64,000 nucleotides of DNA from NCBI GenBank assembly GCA_030620095.1, contig JAUTXW010000205.1:1426001-1490000 (forward strand), given 5' to 3'. The DNA comes from Kuschelorhynchus macadamiae (Eukaryota; Arthropoda; Insecta; Coleoptera; Curculionidae). Of the stretch, positions 43,425 through 54,620 are shown in pieces (position 1 is the stretch's first letter; the number at the start of each line of letters is the position of its first letter). A program made the translations under genes and the position numbers. The notes below the pieces were generated by a model. It was not told where the DNA came from. It saw only the letters and a program-made list of their open reading frames with translations, and ran no database searches.

Positions 43425-43590
43425 CCCCGATAAAGTGAAAATTATTTTCATCTACTTTTTCAATTAAGCCTACAATTTTAGAAAAACTAAAAAAAAACAA
43501 AAACTTAGTTTTTTTTACTTTTTCTAAAATTGTAGGCCTAGTTGAAATGGTAGATGAAAATAATTTTTACTTTATCATTGTCACATTTTC
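43425..43590. mobile_element. Short perfect-looking palindrome (~70-bp arms)
   Basis: GATAAAGTGAAAATTATTTT near 43429 and CTACAATTTTAGAAAAACTA pair with their inverse at AAAATAATTTTTACTTTATC (ending near 43580) and TAGTTTTTTTTACTTTTTCT. The whole unit can fold as one hairpin. It lies 40 bp after the previous foldback. Confidence 0.75.
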
Positions 43591-44214
43591 TCCTCTACAA
43601 ACTGGTGTGGTTAGTTTTTGAATCCGACGTTTTCAATTCGGGCAACCATAATCAACTTTTTTAATTCAAGTACGGACCTGGATTTTTCCTTTCAATAATC
43701 AATGCCTTTTATAACCTTAAAACAAATTATGACCAAGAAGTCATATCATACGATTTGATTTTTTTGAGAAAATCCGTATTGTTTGGAGAATTACGATAAA
43801 ACGCCAACTAGAAGAATCTTTACGCTACATTTAATAGCCCTACGTGAAAAGCAAAAAAGGCGCTTTTTTCTGATGTCAAGCTCATTGTAATCGGTTCATA
43901 GAAAGCAGTGATATAAACGTTTGAAAGAAAAAAATTTGACCTTTCCCCACCACTTTAATATTGAAAATAAATTTAAGTTGTTTCTACGCCCCCTAGCGAC
44001 AATTTTTCGAAGTTGAAAATAATTTTTAGCGATTTCTCTTAGCCGATTTACCCACATAATTTTTTTCCTCAAGATATATTTTGACATATGGCGCAGAGCC
44101 ATCCTTAGTTGAACACCCTGTGTAGGTAGGCATGATCTTTCCGTTTTAGTTTGGGTAATTTAGTACTTAAATTTATTATTATATTTTTCAATTGCTAAAT
44201 TAAATTTTGCTGAA

Positions 44215-44410
44215 AATATTTTTGGCCGCCTAATGTCTAAAATGGGACTACTGTGTACCGTCTGCAAACAGGCAAACATTCTGACAGACCGACGGAATTG
44301 AAAAAACGTGTTTTTTGGCATCTAAGGACCCTCAAACGTTAAAATCTGAAAATATCTAGCCGGGTGATTTTTGTCACGAATACAAACAATACTTCCTCTG
44401 ACGAGGGAAG
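44215..44410 (-). repeat. CTTCCCTCGT-family repeat, minus-strand end fragment
   Basis: Ends ACGAGGGAAG at 44401-44410. Reading the minus strand it runs through CCCTCAAACGTT-like and GATGCCAAAAAACACG words, CCGTCGGTCTGTCAGAATG, to GGCGGCC at about 44230. Near its inner end, ACAGTAGTCCCA matches, inverted, ACAGTAGTCCCA at 42293. Confidence 0.65.
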
Positions 44411-45400
44411 GCAAAAATTATCTGCTATACATCTCAGGAAGGGGCCTGCGTCATAATAAAACAAGATATTTTGTGGCTAAACATTTAAGATCGTCATGGA
44501 ATATTTTCACTTTAAAATAAATGTTGATCATATTTTATATAATAATGTGATGCTGCCAGATTACACAAGAAGTAAAATTTAAATTAATGCAATGTCCTAG
44601 TTTCGAGAAAAAATGTACGCACGTAACAATATTTATGGTCAAATTACAACAAAATTTAAATAATTACAAATATTTTTTATTCTTATTGATTACCTTTAGA
44701 TTATTTACGCAATTAAATTATTATAAACACTTGTGAAATTTGACGGTGGCAACTTCTGTTTGTGTGACACCCAAATGTATGATATGTATGTTAACTGTGT
44801 ATGTATGTATGTTGATAGGCCAGTCAACGAAGGGTTGAAAAGACCCTCACTTAATAATAATTCCAACAGTTTTGAAACTTGACAAACTTACTAAGAGGTA
44901 TCTAGTAATAAAGTATACGAAAGTCCTAATATATTCGAGAAGAGCTGTAGCGCCAGTGACCTGAAACGTGTGAGGAGGTAAAAAGTCCTCCCTCTTTTGA
45001 ACTGATAGAGATATTCCAACAAAATCTGGAGGAGTTTAGTAGCTTACCAAATACTACTTTTTAATATAAAAATTAGTTATAATTTTCAACACGGCAGCTG
45101 AATAATGTATAATAATGTATGACATGTTGTATAAATAATAATGTTGACAGGTCTCGGTAACCAGAAGATCATTTCAAAAAAAATTTATGTAAATTGGTGC
45201 AGTACAACTCTATCACGAATTTGCTGACAAATCTGCCTTAGTGTTTTAAATATTTATAATATTAAATAATTGTAGGTCTCGAGTACCACTTTCATAAAAA
45301 AAATAGATATCCCGTTTAAGATTTTTCGTTTGGCAGATATAGGTGTATGCAAGGCATTCCCTCTACATTTTAGTAGTATAACGTTTTTTGCTAACTTGTA
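44411..45400. other. Non-coding stretch
   Basis: No gene recognised. GTATGTATGTATG lies at 44800. Otherwise featureless. Confidence 0.35.
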
Positions 45401-45565
45401 CGGATTTCGAATTATCGGTAATTTTTCATTTTAGCATTACCAAAAATTATTCAAAACAAATTTCAATTTTTAATTTTTAAAGATACAAAAAAGTTTCAAA
45501 TAAAAAAGTTTCATTTCATAGAGTTATTTAACTTTAGATGTTATAAAAAACTGCGAAAACCTAAC

Positions 45566-47603
45566 TAGGGGTTCGCGAGACCGAAACTGAATCAGTCTCG
45601 GTCTCGGTCTCGGAAAATTTTTACGGTCTCGGTCTCGGTTTCGATGCTTCGCTCGATACTCGAAAACAAAATTTTAAAAATAATAATCGTTCGCCGAGAT
45701 GTTATTTAGACAAAAGTACATGGAAGCCTACGTTCGCGACCTAGAGTTATTCCAATTTTAAAAATTTAATGTAAAAAACGCAATGATTGAACATTTCAGT
45801 AAAGTAGAAAAAATTTAGGTATATTTATATAAAAAATTATTCCAAAAATCTATAATTCGAAATGATGTTGCCAACAGATGGAATCAGTAAAGGAAGATAT
45901 ACGGACAATAGTAGGTGTATCAAAATAAATATCACATATCCCTTGTTCTTTGGACATCAACAGAAAGACCACACATCACTAGAGTTGCTTAAACAACCAT
46001 CCACAGAACAATAATTATTTGACATTTCGAAAGATATACAAACGGAATAAGATATATTAAACACAAAATAGGACATACTGTGTAGTAGATTTTAAAAGTA
46101 AATTTATTTGTTAAACAAATATCTACTTATTCAATTTTTTGCCTGAAAGATCAATCTATAACCTTTTTTGAGAAAATGTACAGGGATAAATATTATATTG
46201 TGCCTGCTGAATCATCAATAATATCAAGTTCCTCAAACGATGATAACTATGATATCGATTATACATCACTATTTGAAAAAGAAAAGTGATTCCGAAAATT
46301 GGAGAAAAGAAATAATAGAATATTCGCAATTAAAGCGCGCTCCAAAGGGTACAGATATTTTAGAATGGTGGAAAACACGCGATAAACAATTTCCAAATTT
46401 AGCCAAAATGGCAAAAGATGTTTTGTCTATACAGTCGACCTCTGTAGCAGTAGAGCGTTTATTTTCACAAGCAGGATTAATTAAAATAAAACTAAGAAGC
46501 ATGTTAAACTAAGAAACATAAATGCTTATTATTCATTCATGGTATAAAAGTAACTTGAAAAATATAATTATAAAATATTAGTTTAAATTTTCTGTAATAT
46601 TTTTACGTTTATTATATAGGTTGAAATAAGATATAAAAATATGCTTATAATGTATGTTTAGAAATTTAAATTTTTACTTTGTTATTAGAACAGTTCGATA
46701 TTTTTTAAGCGTAATAATTGAATTAGCTTTATTGATCATCTATTTAAAATCCTAAGCCAAATTCTACTTTGTGTTTTGTTTGTTGAAAATCTTGTCCGTA
46801 TGTATATGTATTATTTTTATTATACACATATAGTTAAAAATGTTATATCGTCTATCATTTTCAAATACAAACAAAATCAATACAAAAATATTGTTCTATA
46901 AAACACGTACCTTCTTTAATTAGCAAGCCATCGAAGCGATTAAAGAAGAAAATGTTAAGAAAAATTTTCGCTGATTTCAAGTCGGAAAATTTTTTAACAA
47001 AAATCACCACAATTACTTCGTCTGTTGGAGACTTTACCGTATCTATACTATATAAGCATATGATATTGCGATGTTTTTAGTTGTTACAGTCTATAAGTTA
47101 TTAATTATTGAACCAAAAAACTAAAAATTTTTGGATTTTAGTTACTTTCAATAATTAAACATAAAAACCGATTATAAATTTATAAAGATCACAATATCAA
47201 AATCCTATATAGTATAGTTGTGACAAAGTCTCTCTCTTTGAGAACAAGGTAGCAATTTACGTTTTTCGACATGTGAAGTGGAATTTCGCTACTAGAATTT
47301 CTAAATTTGGGAAATTCTCTTTTTATGGTTATTTATATAGTTTTTTAAATGACTATTTCACTAGTATCATTGTTAGAAAAACATATACAATGCTAGTATA
47401 ATATAATCGATTATAGAAAAAATATTTTTTGCATGAATTAATTTGTCCCCAAACATACATTTTTTGAATTGTTTTGTCAAAACAAATAATTTAGGAACAT
47501 TAGTTATTTTGCTACTTCACTTTGAGATCGAGACCGGGAGTCTCGATAGGTTTCGAGACCGAGACCGAGACCGAGACTAGTCTCGTGGTCTCGCGAACCC
47601 CTA
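45566..47603. mobile_element. hAT element with exact 8-bp target duplication AACCTAAC
   Basis: Ends are TAGGGGTTCGCGAGACC (45566) and GGTCTCGCGAACCCCTA (to 47603). They are flanked by AACCTAAC at 45558-45565 and again at 47604-47611, the 8-bp duplication expected of hAT. Inside both ends, GGTCTC/GAGACC hexamers are repeated in tandem (45593-45640 and 47555-47590), giving unusually GC-rich subterminal repeats in an AT-rich element. The interior retains only the hAT C-terminal domain (46174-46512). Confidence 0.88.
46174..46512 (+). pseudogene. hAT C-terminal dimerisation domain remnant
   Basis: The first frame reads VPAESSIISSSSNDDNYDID and ends at a TGA near 46288. A +1 shift continues SENWRKEIIEYSQLKRAPKG, DILEWWKTRDKQFPNLAKMA and STSVAVERLFSQAGLIKIKL. 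The W..., P.L..., and S..VERLFS.AG motifs define the hAT dimerisation region. The catalytic core is absent, so the element is non-autonomous. Confidence 0.85.
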
Positions 47604-47624
47604 AACCTAACCTAACCTAACCAA
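47604..47624. repeat. (CCTAA)n run, insect telomere-type pentamer
   Basis: Four AACCT units directly follow the hAT right end; counting the left flank, the pre-insertion site had a similar short run. The canonical insect telomeric repeat is TTAGG/CCTAA. The run is too short to be a telomere. Confidence 0.8.
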
Positions 47625-48368
47625 ATCTCTCCAAAAAGCTCAACGGGCCACGCCCACTTCTTAATTCTTAGACACAGAGAAAATTTTAAGTAAAAACGTT
47701 GTATCTCTTTCATTCAGTTTTTCAACTTTAGTTATTATAAAAAATAAGAAAAACCTAACCTCGTCTAACCAAAAGCTAAACTAAATTTTAATTTTTAAAG
47801 ATACAAAAAAAGTTTTAAATAAAAAAGCATCGTTTCATCAAACTATTTAATTTTAGTTATTAGAAAAAAGTGTGAAAAATAAATACTAGTACTTAAGAAA
47901 ACTGCAAAAAAATGGAAATGGGAAAAACTATCCCATCTAACTAAAAAAAGCAAAAAATTGGTCCACTACGCGCGTCTTTATAGAGTTAATGACACCCATG
48001 AAAAATGTCGAAAATAGAGATTACGAACTTCTAAAAAAATGATCAAGATTGAACACAAAATAGCCAAAGACAAGTTTTTCAGATAAAGATGCCCAATACC
48101 TTTTTTTTTTCGAAAGTCGAGTTTTTTAAATGACCCTGACTTCTTCGTTTATGTAAGAAAAAAGGGCTAAAAAAAATTCGAAAAAAAAAACCATTCTATG
48201 ACGACCCGCTGAACCCGAGTCCGCAATCCGTTTTATTCTACCTCTCTCCGTTGAGGACAATTTTTGCTAATCTTTTTGTTTTCCAATAAATCCCGACTTT
48301 CTTGATGCTTTATAGTTACGTAATAAATAATAGAACCAGTTTTGTATACATTTGTGTAAGCTTTACTA

Positions 48369-49745
48369 CTTCCCTCGTAAAAGGGGAGTATTGAATTCGT
48401 GATAAAATCACCCTCCGAGATTTTTTCAGATCTTTATACGTTTCAGGGTCCCTGTCTGTTCGAAGCATAGCAAAAAAACTACTTATCCGATTGACTCTTA
48501 TGGTACCTGGTAACATTTTGGTAAAAATTCAATATGGCAAAACAAAATGGCAACCTAGTGAAATATTAGAAAAATTATTACTAAAAAACTACTTATCTCA
48601 AATTTTGCACAAAAATATTATATAGAAATCAACTGCTGAATTTTGGTACGAATCCAAGATTGCGAAACAAAATGGCGGCTTAATAAAATGAGGGTGATTT
48701 TTTTCACTACAAAAATTTTATTTGGCCGCAATTTTGTTACGCCATCTTGAATCAGTAACACAGTTTGACTAGGTCAGCCCTATACCACAATTATTTAAGG
48801 TACAAAATTTGAAATAATTCCATTAAGTAGTTTTTTTAGGCTGAATTTTTAAATATTCTATTATACCGCCATTTTGTTCCGCCATCTTGGATTCGTTCCA
48901 AAATTTTACCAGTTGATTCCAACATAATACTTGATGTTTATGCAAAATTTGAAATAAATTGAATAAATGGTTTTTTCATAATAATTTTTTAACATTTCTC
49001 TGAGCCGTCATTTTGTTTTGCCAAATTTTTACCAAAAAAATACCAGATCATCCCCATATAACTTTTAATTACTGGTCAACTCGGATAGTTTTTAATCTAT
49101 GCTGCAAACTGACAGACAGACCGACAGACGGGCCGACGGAATTGATAAAACATATTTCTTGGAATCTAGGGACGCTTTAATTTCTGCCATTTCTAAAAAT
49201 GTTCTTTTGGTATTATTATTTTCTACGTGTAAGATTTTAGTTTGTAGGAAATTGCATGTGTGGCCAGTACCAATTATATGTTCTGATAGTGCGTAAAGAT
49301 ATGTAATACCTGAGAGGGTGATTTTTTTCACGATTACAATAATTGTTTTGCCATTTCACTGTTCAGTCATTTTTTCTTTCGCTATATCGGATTTTTACCA
49401 AAATGTAACCAAGTCATCGCCATGTGAACCTTAATTTTTGACCAAAATTTGAAGTCAATCGGGTAAGTAGTTTTAAAGCTATATGCCGCGAATTGGCAGA
49501 TTGACTGATAGACAGACAGACACACCCACAGACGGACCAACGGAATTCAATTTTTTTGGCATCTATCGGCGCTAAAACGTAAAGATGTGTAAAACCTGAG
49601 AAGTTGATTTTTTTCACGATTACAAAAAAAAATTTATGTGGCTGCCATTTTGTTGGGCCATCTTGGATTACCAATATTTTACTAGTTGATAGTACCACTA
49701 TTTTACTAGTTGATCCCCATACCGCAATTAGTTATGGCCCACAAT
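48369..49745. repeat. Cluster of CTTCCCTCGT-family copies in both orientations
   Basis: A plus-strand copy starts CTTCCCTCGTAAAAGGGGAG at 48369 and runs to about 48700. It is followed by minus-strand pieces at 48701-49335, 49336-49625 and 49626-49745, each beginning or ending with GATTTTTTTCAC(GATTAC) and containing GCCATTTTGTT.CGCCATCTTG units. GACAGACAGACCGACAGACG near 49110 is the inverse of the CTGTCTG run. Orientation flips at 48700, a back-to-back junction. Confidence 0.75.
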
Positions 49746-49769
49746 TTCAAAAACAACCAGTGTTGTAAA

Positions 49770-50550
49770 ACGCGAGAGATGTATACAAGGGTTCCATCTT
49801 GTTGGAAGAATATGTCATTTACTTGGACCAGGGGAACACCTTCCAAAATAGTCATAGTTTTTTCTTGCAAGATTTGAATATATCTTTGAAGATGATATAC
49901 ACAAGTTTATAGTTGTAAGGTTTGAACTTAAATTGTTTTAAAATCCTTTGCACTTTGGTTTTGGGTACCCCCACGTCTTGCTCTATGCGTTTGCAAGATG
50001 TCTCTGGTGTGGGTTTATTTAATACAAATAATATGATAAAAATAACACGGAAACTAGCATGGGAAATTCAGTAGCCAAAATTTGACGTTGAATAAATTAA
50101 TTAATTGTCCTGGTTACCTAATTTAAACCAGAGCCCGTGTATGGTAAAAAGTCAAAAAAGTCAAAATTTCCATTCTATTTATGAAAATAGGTATAGACTA
50201 TATTATATTTTCAGTAAAACTCACAAGGGGACAAATAATATAAAAAATAATATACAGGATATTCTATTTAAAAAAGTACAACTTTGGTCAATATCTCAAA
50301 AACAGAAAAACCTGAAAAAATATTGAGTACCTCACTGGATTGTACGTAAAAAACTGCCTAAGAAACATTTTTTACCTTTCCGATAAATTAAACGATAACT
50401 GGGAGGGGGGTCCAAAAATGCAACATTTTCAATTTCGCCCTGTATTTCAGAAAATAAGAGGCTGTGTGTGGCATTTTAGTTGCATAAGATTGTAGCACAG
50501 TGTAGTGAAAACCACAATTTTGTATTTATACTCATAAACCAGAAAGTAAA
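49770..50550 (-). pseudogene. DUF4817-type transposon relic with one inverted-repeat arm
   Basis: On the minus strand, NKPTPETSCKRIEQDVGVPK and TKVQRILKQFKFKPYNYKLV form the second helix-turn-helix, then in another frame VPLVQVNDIFFQQDGTLVYI carries the second catalytic Asp. The first catalytic region is deleted. The segment 50250-50540 matches the right arm of the 9494-12380 transposon: it starts TACAGGATATTCTATTTAAA and contains AACATTTTCAATTTCGCCCT. So this is a deleted relative of that family. Confidence 0.65.
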
Positions 50551-51744
50551 ACACACGAAAATGAGACTTTATAATTATATTATTTTTAAACCATAGTAAT
50601 CGCGGCTATTTTATCTATAAAAATCCTACCATCCAATATAAAATAAGCGAAAAAATCGATCTCGTATACAATATCTTTTTTATTCGATGCTCAGTTGTTT
50701 CGCTAATAATATTTATAAAAATCGTCAAAACTTTCATATTTAATATTTTCTTTAATCTTTATTGAGAAAAGTTGTAAGAATTGTTCACTTTTATTTGGAT
50801 ATCCCTGTATCAATATACATATTACCAATTTTATGTAAATAACTAAATTGTGTTAGCCTTCACTTTGAAATAATATTAACGAACAAATACGACAAATGAC
50901 GCCGAAAACTAAAAATAAGTGCTAATGTAGCGACTAATTAAATTAAAAATAAAAATCAAAAAGGTTTTTTGTGGCAAGATTTTGACGATAAGTGAAAGAA
51001 TAAGTAAATTAGTTTGTTTTATGGAAAAAACGTTTCGAAATCAGATTTTCGAAGTGAGATAACCAAATAATAGATAATTTGATAATTTAAAATGTTGATC
51101 ATATTTCCTGTTTAATGGACTTCATATATTATATTGAATTATGAATAAGAAAGCACATTATATAATTTTGCACCCCTAACTACGTATTTTAAAAATATTA
51201 CAACAATGGCATAGGAGTAATGTTTTTTAATAACCTTAATTGTACAAATAAATTTGACATATCTACCATCGCCAGAGGAAATTTTAACCTTTAGATTTTT
51301 AAATGTTAATACTCTGATATTATCTTTGGGTACAGTCATCTGTCGTTCGCAGCATGGCATTTCGAAACGTTTAAAGGCGGGGTACCATGTCAAACGCCTT
51401 TGTGAATTCGAGAGAAATAATAGTAATATTAATATTAACAGTAATAATAATAATAGTAATAATATAAAGTCGAGGGTAGAGATTGTAAATTTTTTTATTA
51501 TTATATCGATAACTGTTGTTATCACTTAGAGTCTTCTTGAAAACATCAAAGCATTAAATCCACATGATATAAAAACATCGAAAAATCGATATTACCTACA
51601 AGGGTTTGTACAGTCTAAACAATTGTAGGGAAGACAGAAAAAAACAGAAGCTTAACATGGAAAGAACCTCATCAGAGCCCCAACCTTTTGATATCAGAGG
51701 TATAAGAGATGATTGCTCATTGAGGGACGTAAATTCCCTATATA
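50551..51744. other. Non-coding stretch with a dispersed repeat and an AAT-rich run
   Basis: 50670-50820 is the second copy of the repeat at 32095-32270. At 51415-51470 there is an imperfect AAT/GTAAT-rich run. No gene recognised. Confidence 0.45.
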
Positions 51745-52069
51745 CAGGATAATCAAACAGTGCATTCAAGTCCAATAGCTCGGTTATTGTGGGAATTAGA
51801 AAAACAAAATTTTATACGAAAGTTGTAGGGAATGCTGAGAGCTACCTAAACTAACCTAAAATTATTTTCGATTATACAGGGTTCAGTATAAGTTGCCACT
51901 AAACAAATTTCCATTTTTTTAAATAGAACACCCGGTATATTATTATATTTTCGGATTCCTCCCTTTTTGGACATTCTCCCAATATAGGGTTTGTATGGTC
52001 TATACAAAGTCGTTCAAGATTTATGGTCACTTTTCGAAAATGTTAGAGGTACGTTTGACGTTAAGAAAC

Positions 52070-52290
52070 CACTTATTTTGGCTAGTTGTGTGAGTAAAAT
52101 TAGATTTTGCAGTAGCCTTATAATGAAAGGTATGTCTATTAACATTTCTACTTTTGTGAAATGTTGATTCGTCAATAAATAACACAAAAACGTCAGAAAA
52201 TCTTGTCTCTCTTTGAACTTGTTTTTGTACCCAGTGACAAAATCTTGTCGGCTTTATTTATTTAAAAAAAAACTGACAAAAATACAAATT
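52070..52290 (-). pseudogene. Inverted duplicate of the transposase core
   Basis: The minus strand encodes TRFCHWVQKQVQRETRFSDV, then FVLFIDESTFHKSRNVNRHT. This matches the plus-strand core at about 54840-55000 (DFCHWAQQHIQKELRFTYFV, LFTNEATFHKNGNVNRHNFH). It retains the first catalytic Asp (DES), which the plus-strand copy has changed to NEA. It shows that the left arm of the composite includes an inverted copy of coding sequence. Confidence 0.75.
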
Positions 52291-52453
52291 GAATTGTCAA
52301 GTAATGCTGGTGCTTGAGTTTTGTATTAAAAACTAAGTAGTTTCTATTGTAAGACGCAGAGATGAATTTTAACAGACAAGAAATGATCGATATGATTTAT
52401 ATATTAGGAGCAACTGAAAAGAATTGTTTGTTAGCGACAAGAATACAAGAATA

Positions 52454-54620
52454 CCGGGTGTCAATGAATCTATTAGACAGGCCATAACTTTTAGAGTATT
52501 TGCTGTATCAAAACGAAATTCGGTATAGGTAAATGATACATAAAGAAGAGAGTTTTCGCATATACGGTTTCACCGGACTCCAGCTTCGATTTTTTAAATG
52601 GAACACTCTGTATATTTTTACATTTTTGGATTCTTGAGACAATTCTGAATCAAAATGTGACATTTTAAAAACTTTTTACGCCTACTTGATTTTTATAGCC
52701 ATTGTTAAAATTGCATCTAGGTGGCCATGACCGAACGTAAATTAATCTAAGGACCGGAAATGATGACAGAATAATACAATCGCTAAGTTTTAGTGATTAG
52801 TCTAATAGAAACAGAACAAGAACAATCAAATTTTTGTGTCTGACTATTTTTTTTCAAATGGTGACCCTTTTTAGACAAGCAGTTTTCGAAAAGAGGATTT
52901 TTTTGCGAATCTAACGGTACTAACTTTTTTGCGATTGGATTAAAAATAAGCTCAAAATTTAAATATTACTAAGAAAAATACTCGATAATCGATTATTGAC
53001 TTTTATCAAGTGTGCCATGGATAGGATAGCCATGCTGGATATTAAGTAGGATTTTTTGTTTTGACAGTGACACTTACTTAGTCTTTCTGAGTAGACATAA
53101 AATTTCCTTATTTTTCTTAATCTTCATTATTATTTTTGTTTTCAAAAGTCAAAATAATGTATACTCAAAGTGAAAAAGTCGATATGTTTGGAGAATTTCA
53201 TAAAAATTCAAGGAATGCTGCTGAGTTGAATGCTCAGAGATACCCCGACCGGCAACATCCAGTCCATAAGTATTTTCCATGTCTCGAGAATCGTTTTAGG
53301 CATCAAGAAGGAAATCAAGTGGCGGAAGGCAGATTTATTATAAATGAACAAATCGAGATTAACGTTCTTACTATGGTTGAAGTTGATAAAACTGTTTCTT
53401 TAAGAAAAATTAATCACGAACTGGGTTTAAGTCATGAATCAGCTAGAAAAATACTAAAGAAACACGGATATCGAGCTTTTAAGTACCAGTTACACCAACA
53501 TTTGTATCCTGACGATGACAATAGACGGGTATTGTTTTGTGATTGGTTGCTCCAAAATTGTAGAATTGACCCAAATTTTATCAACTTTATCTTATTTTCT
53601 GACGAATCCAGATTTACTGATAATGGTATGTTTAACAAGCAAAACACTCATTACTGGGCCCAAATCAACATGAAATGAGAGCAGGAATTTTCAAGAAAAG
53701 TTTGGTGTCATTGCCTGGACTGATGTCGTTGGTAACAGAATAATTGGGCCAATTTTATTTCAAGGCCAATTACCAGAAGTTAGGTACTTAGGTTTTCTCC
53801 AAAATGAAATTGAGCAACATCTTAATGATCTACATTTAGAAGTTTTACGCTGAATTTACTTCCAGCAAGATGGAGCGTGAACATTTTAATAATAAAGTTA
53901 TTGCAACCAATGGCCCAATACGGTGGCCCGCCCGTTCATCGGATCTCACTGTCCTCGATTTCTTTATTTGGGTATATGTGGAAGAAAGAGTAACAGCCCC
54001 AGCCACTCTCGAAATCTTAGAAGAAAGGACTGTACGTTTATTTAGAAGTATTACAGATTTGCACGTCTAAATTTGTTGACGATATCTGAAGAGGCGTGCA
54101 TTCTTTTCATCAACAAAGATATGCTGGGCAGATTTTACATGACATGACGCATAGATAGATCCAACCTAAGTAATCTTGATCAACCAACTGTCACAATTAA
54201 AAATCCTACTTAATATCCAGCATGGATATCCATGGCAACACTTGATGAAAGTAAATAATTGATTATCAAGTATTTTTCTTTGTAATATTTAATTTTTGAG
54301 CTTATTTTTAATCCCGTCGCAAAAAAGTTAGTATCGTTAGATTCGCAGAAAAATCCTCTTTTCAAAAAGGGCTTTTTAAAAAAGGGCCTCCTTTTGAAAT
54401 CAACTTCTTTTGTTCCTAGCTATCAGACTAATCACTAAAATTTAGCGATTGTATTATTCTGTCATCATTTTAAGTCCTTAGATTAATTTACGTTCGGTCA
54501 TGGCCACTAGATGCAATTTTAAAAATGACTATAAAAAAATCAAGTAGGCGTAAAAATTTTTTAAAATGTTACATTCTGATTCAGTTATGACCTGTCTAAT
54601 AGATTCATTGACACCCGTTA
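52454..54620 (+). mobile_element. Nested DDE transposon with long inverted repeats
   Basis: Ends are TA-CCGGGTGTCAATGAATCT and AGATTCATTGACACCCGT-TA. The arms (52454-53075 and about 54185-54620) share CATGACCGAACGTAAATTAA, the AATGATGACAGAATAATACA block and CAAAAAAGTTAGTACCGTTA-type words. The left arm has about 150 bp extra (52505-52650) with its own AACACTCTGTATA transposon-end motif. It interrupts the older transposase frame at a TA. Its own transposase is at 53157-54070. Confidence 0.9.
53157..54070 (+). pseudogene. DUF4817-type transposase, lightly damaged
   Basis: From ATG 53157: MYTQSEKVDMFGEFHKNSRN, QRYPDRQHPVHKYF (first HTH domain), INVLTMVEVDKTVSLRKINH, SHESARKILKKHGYRAFKYQ (second HTH), LFSDESRFTDNGMFNKQNTH (first catalytic Asp), then after a frameshift near 53671 FGVIAWTDVVGNRIIGPILF, YFQQDGA (second Asp) and NGPIRWPARSSDLTVLDFFI (third catalytic Asp). 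Damage: one shift, one TGA at a Trp before IYFQQ, a small deletion right after QQDGA that removes the AH/PPH part, and a lost C-terminal extension. It has no intron, unlike its relatives at 10.3 and 19.6 kb. It is the best-preserved transposase in the window. Confidence 0.88.

Larger units (their letters stand above)
45405..47890 (+). repeat. Diverged tandem units hosting the hAT insertion
   Basis: A unit of roughly 100-180 bp recurs before the hAT (45460-45565) and after it (about 47690-47785 and 47785-47890). Shared words are AATTTTTAAAGATACAAAAA, CAACTTTAGTTATTATAAAA and GAAAAACCTAAC. The CCTAAC words fall in each unit, so the hAT target was part of a local repeat. Non-coding. Confidence 0.55.

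Noticed and set aside
47604..47624. Possible telomere or telomere-adjacent sequence
   Set aside because: Only four pentamer units; flanks on both sides are ordinary interspersed repeats.
49092..49331. Frames through the CTGTCTG run
   Set aside because: These are translated repeat sequence shared by all CTTCCCTCGT-family copies, with no conserved frame among copies.
51139..51529. Frames on both strands across an AAT-rich run
   Set aside because: The Leu-rich or Asn-rich peptides come from the microsatellite, not from a gene.
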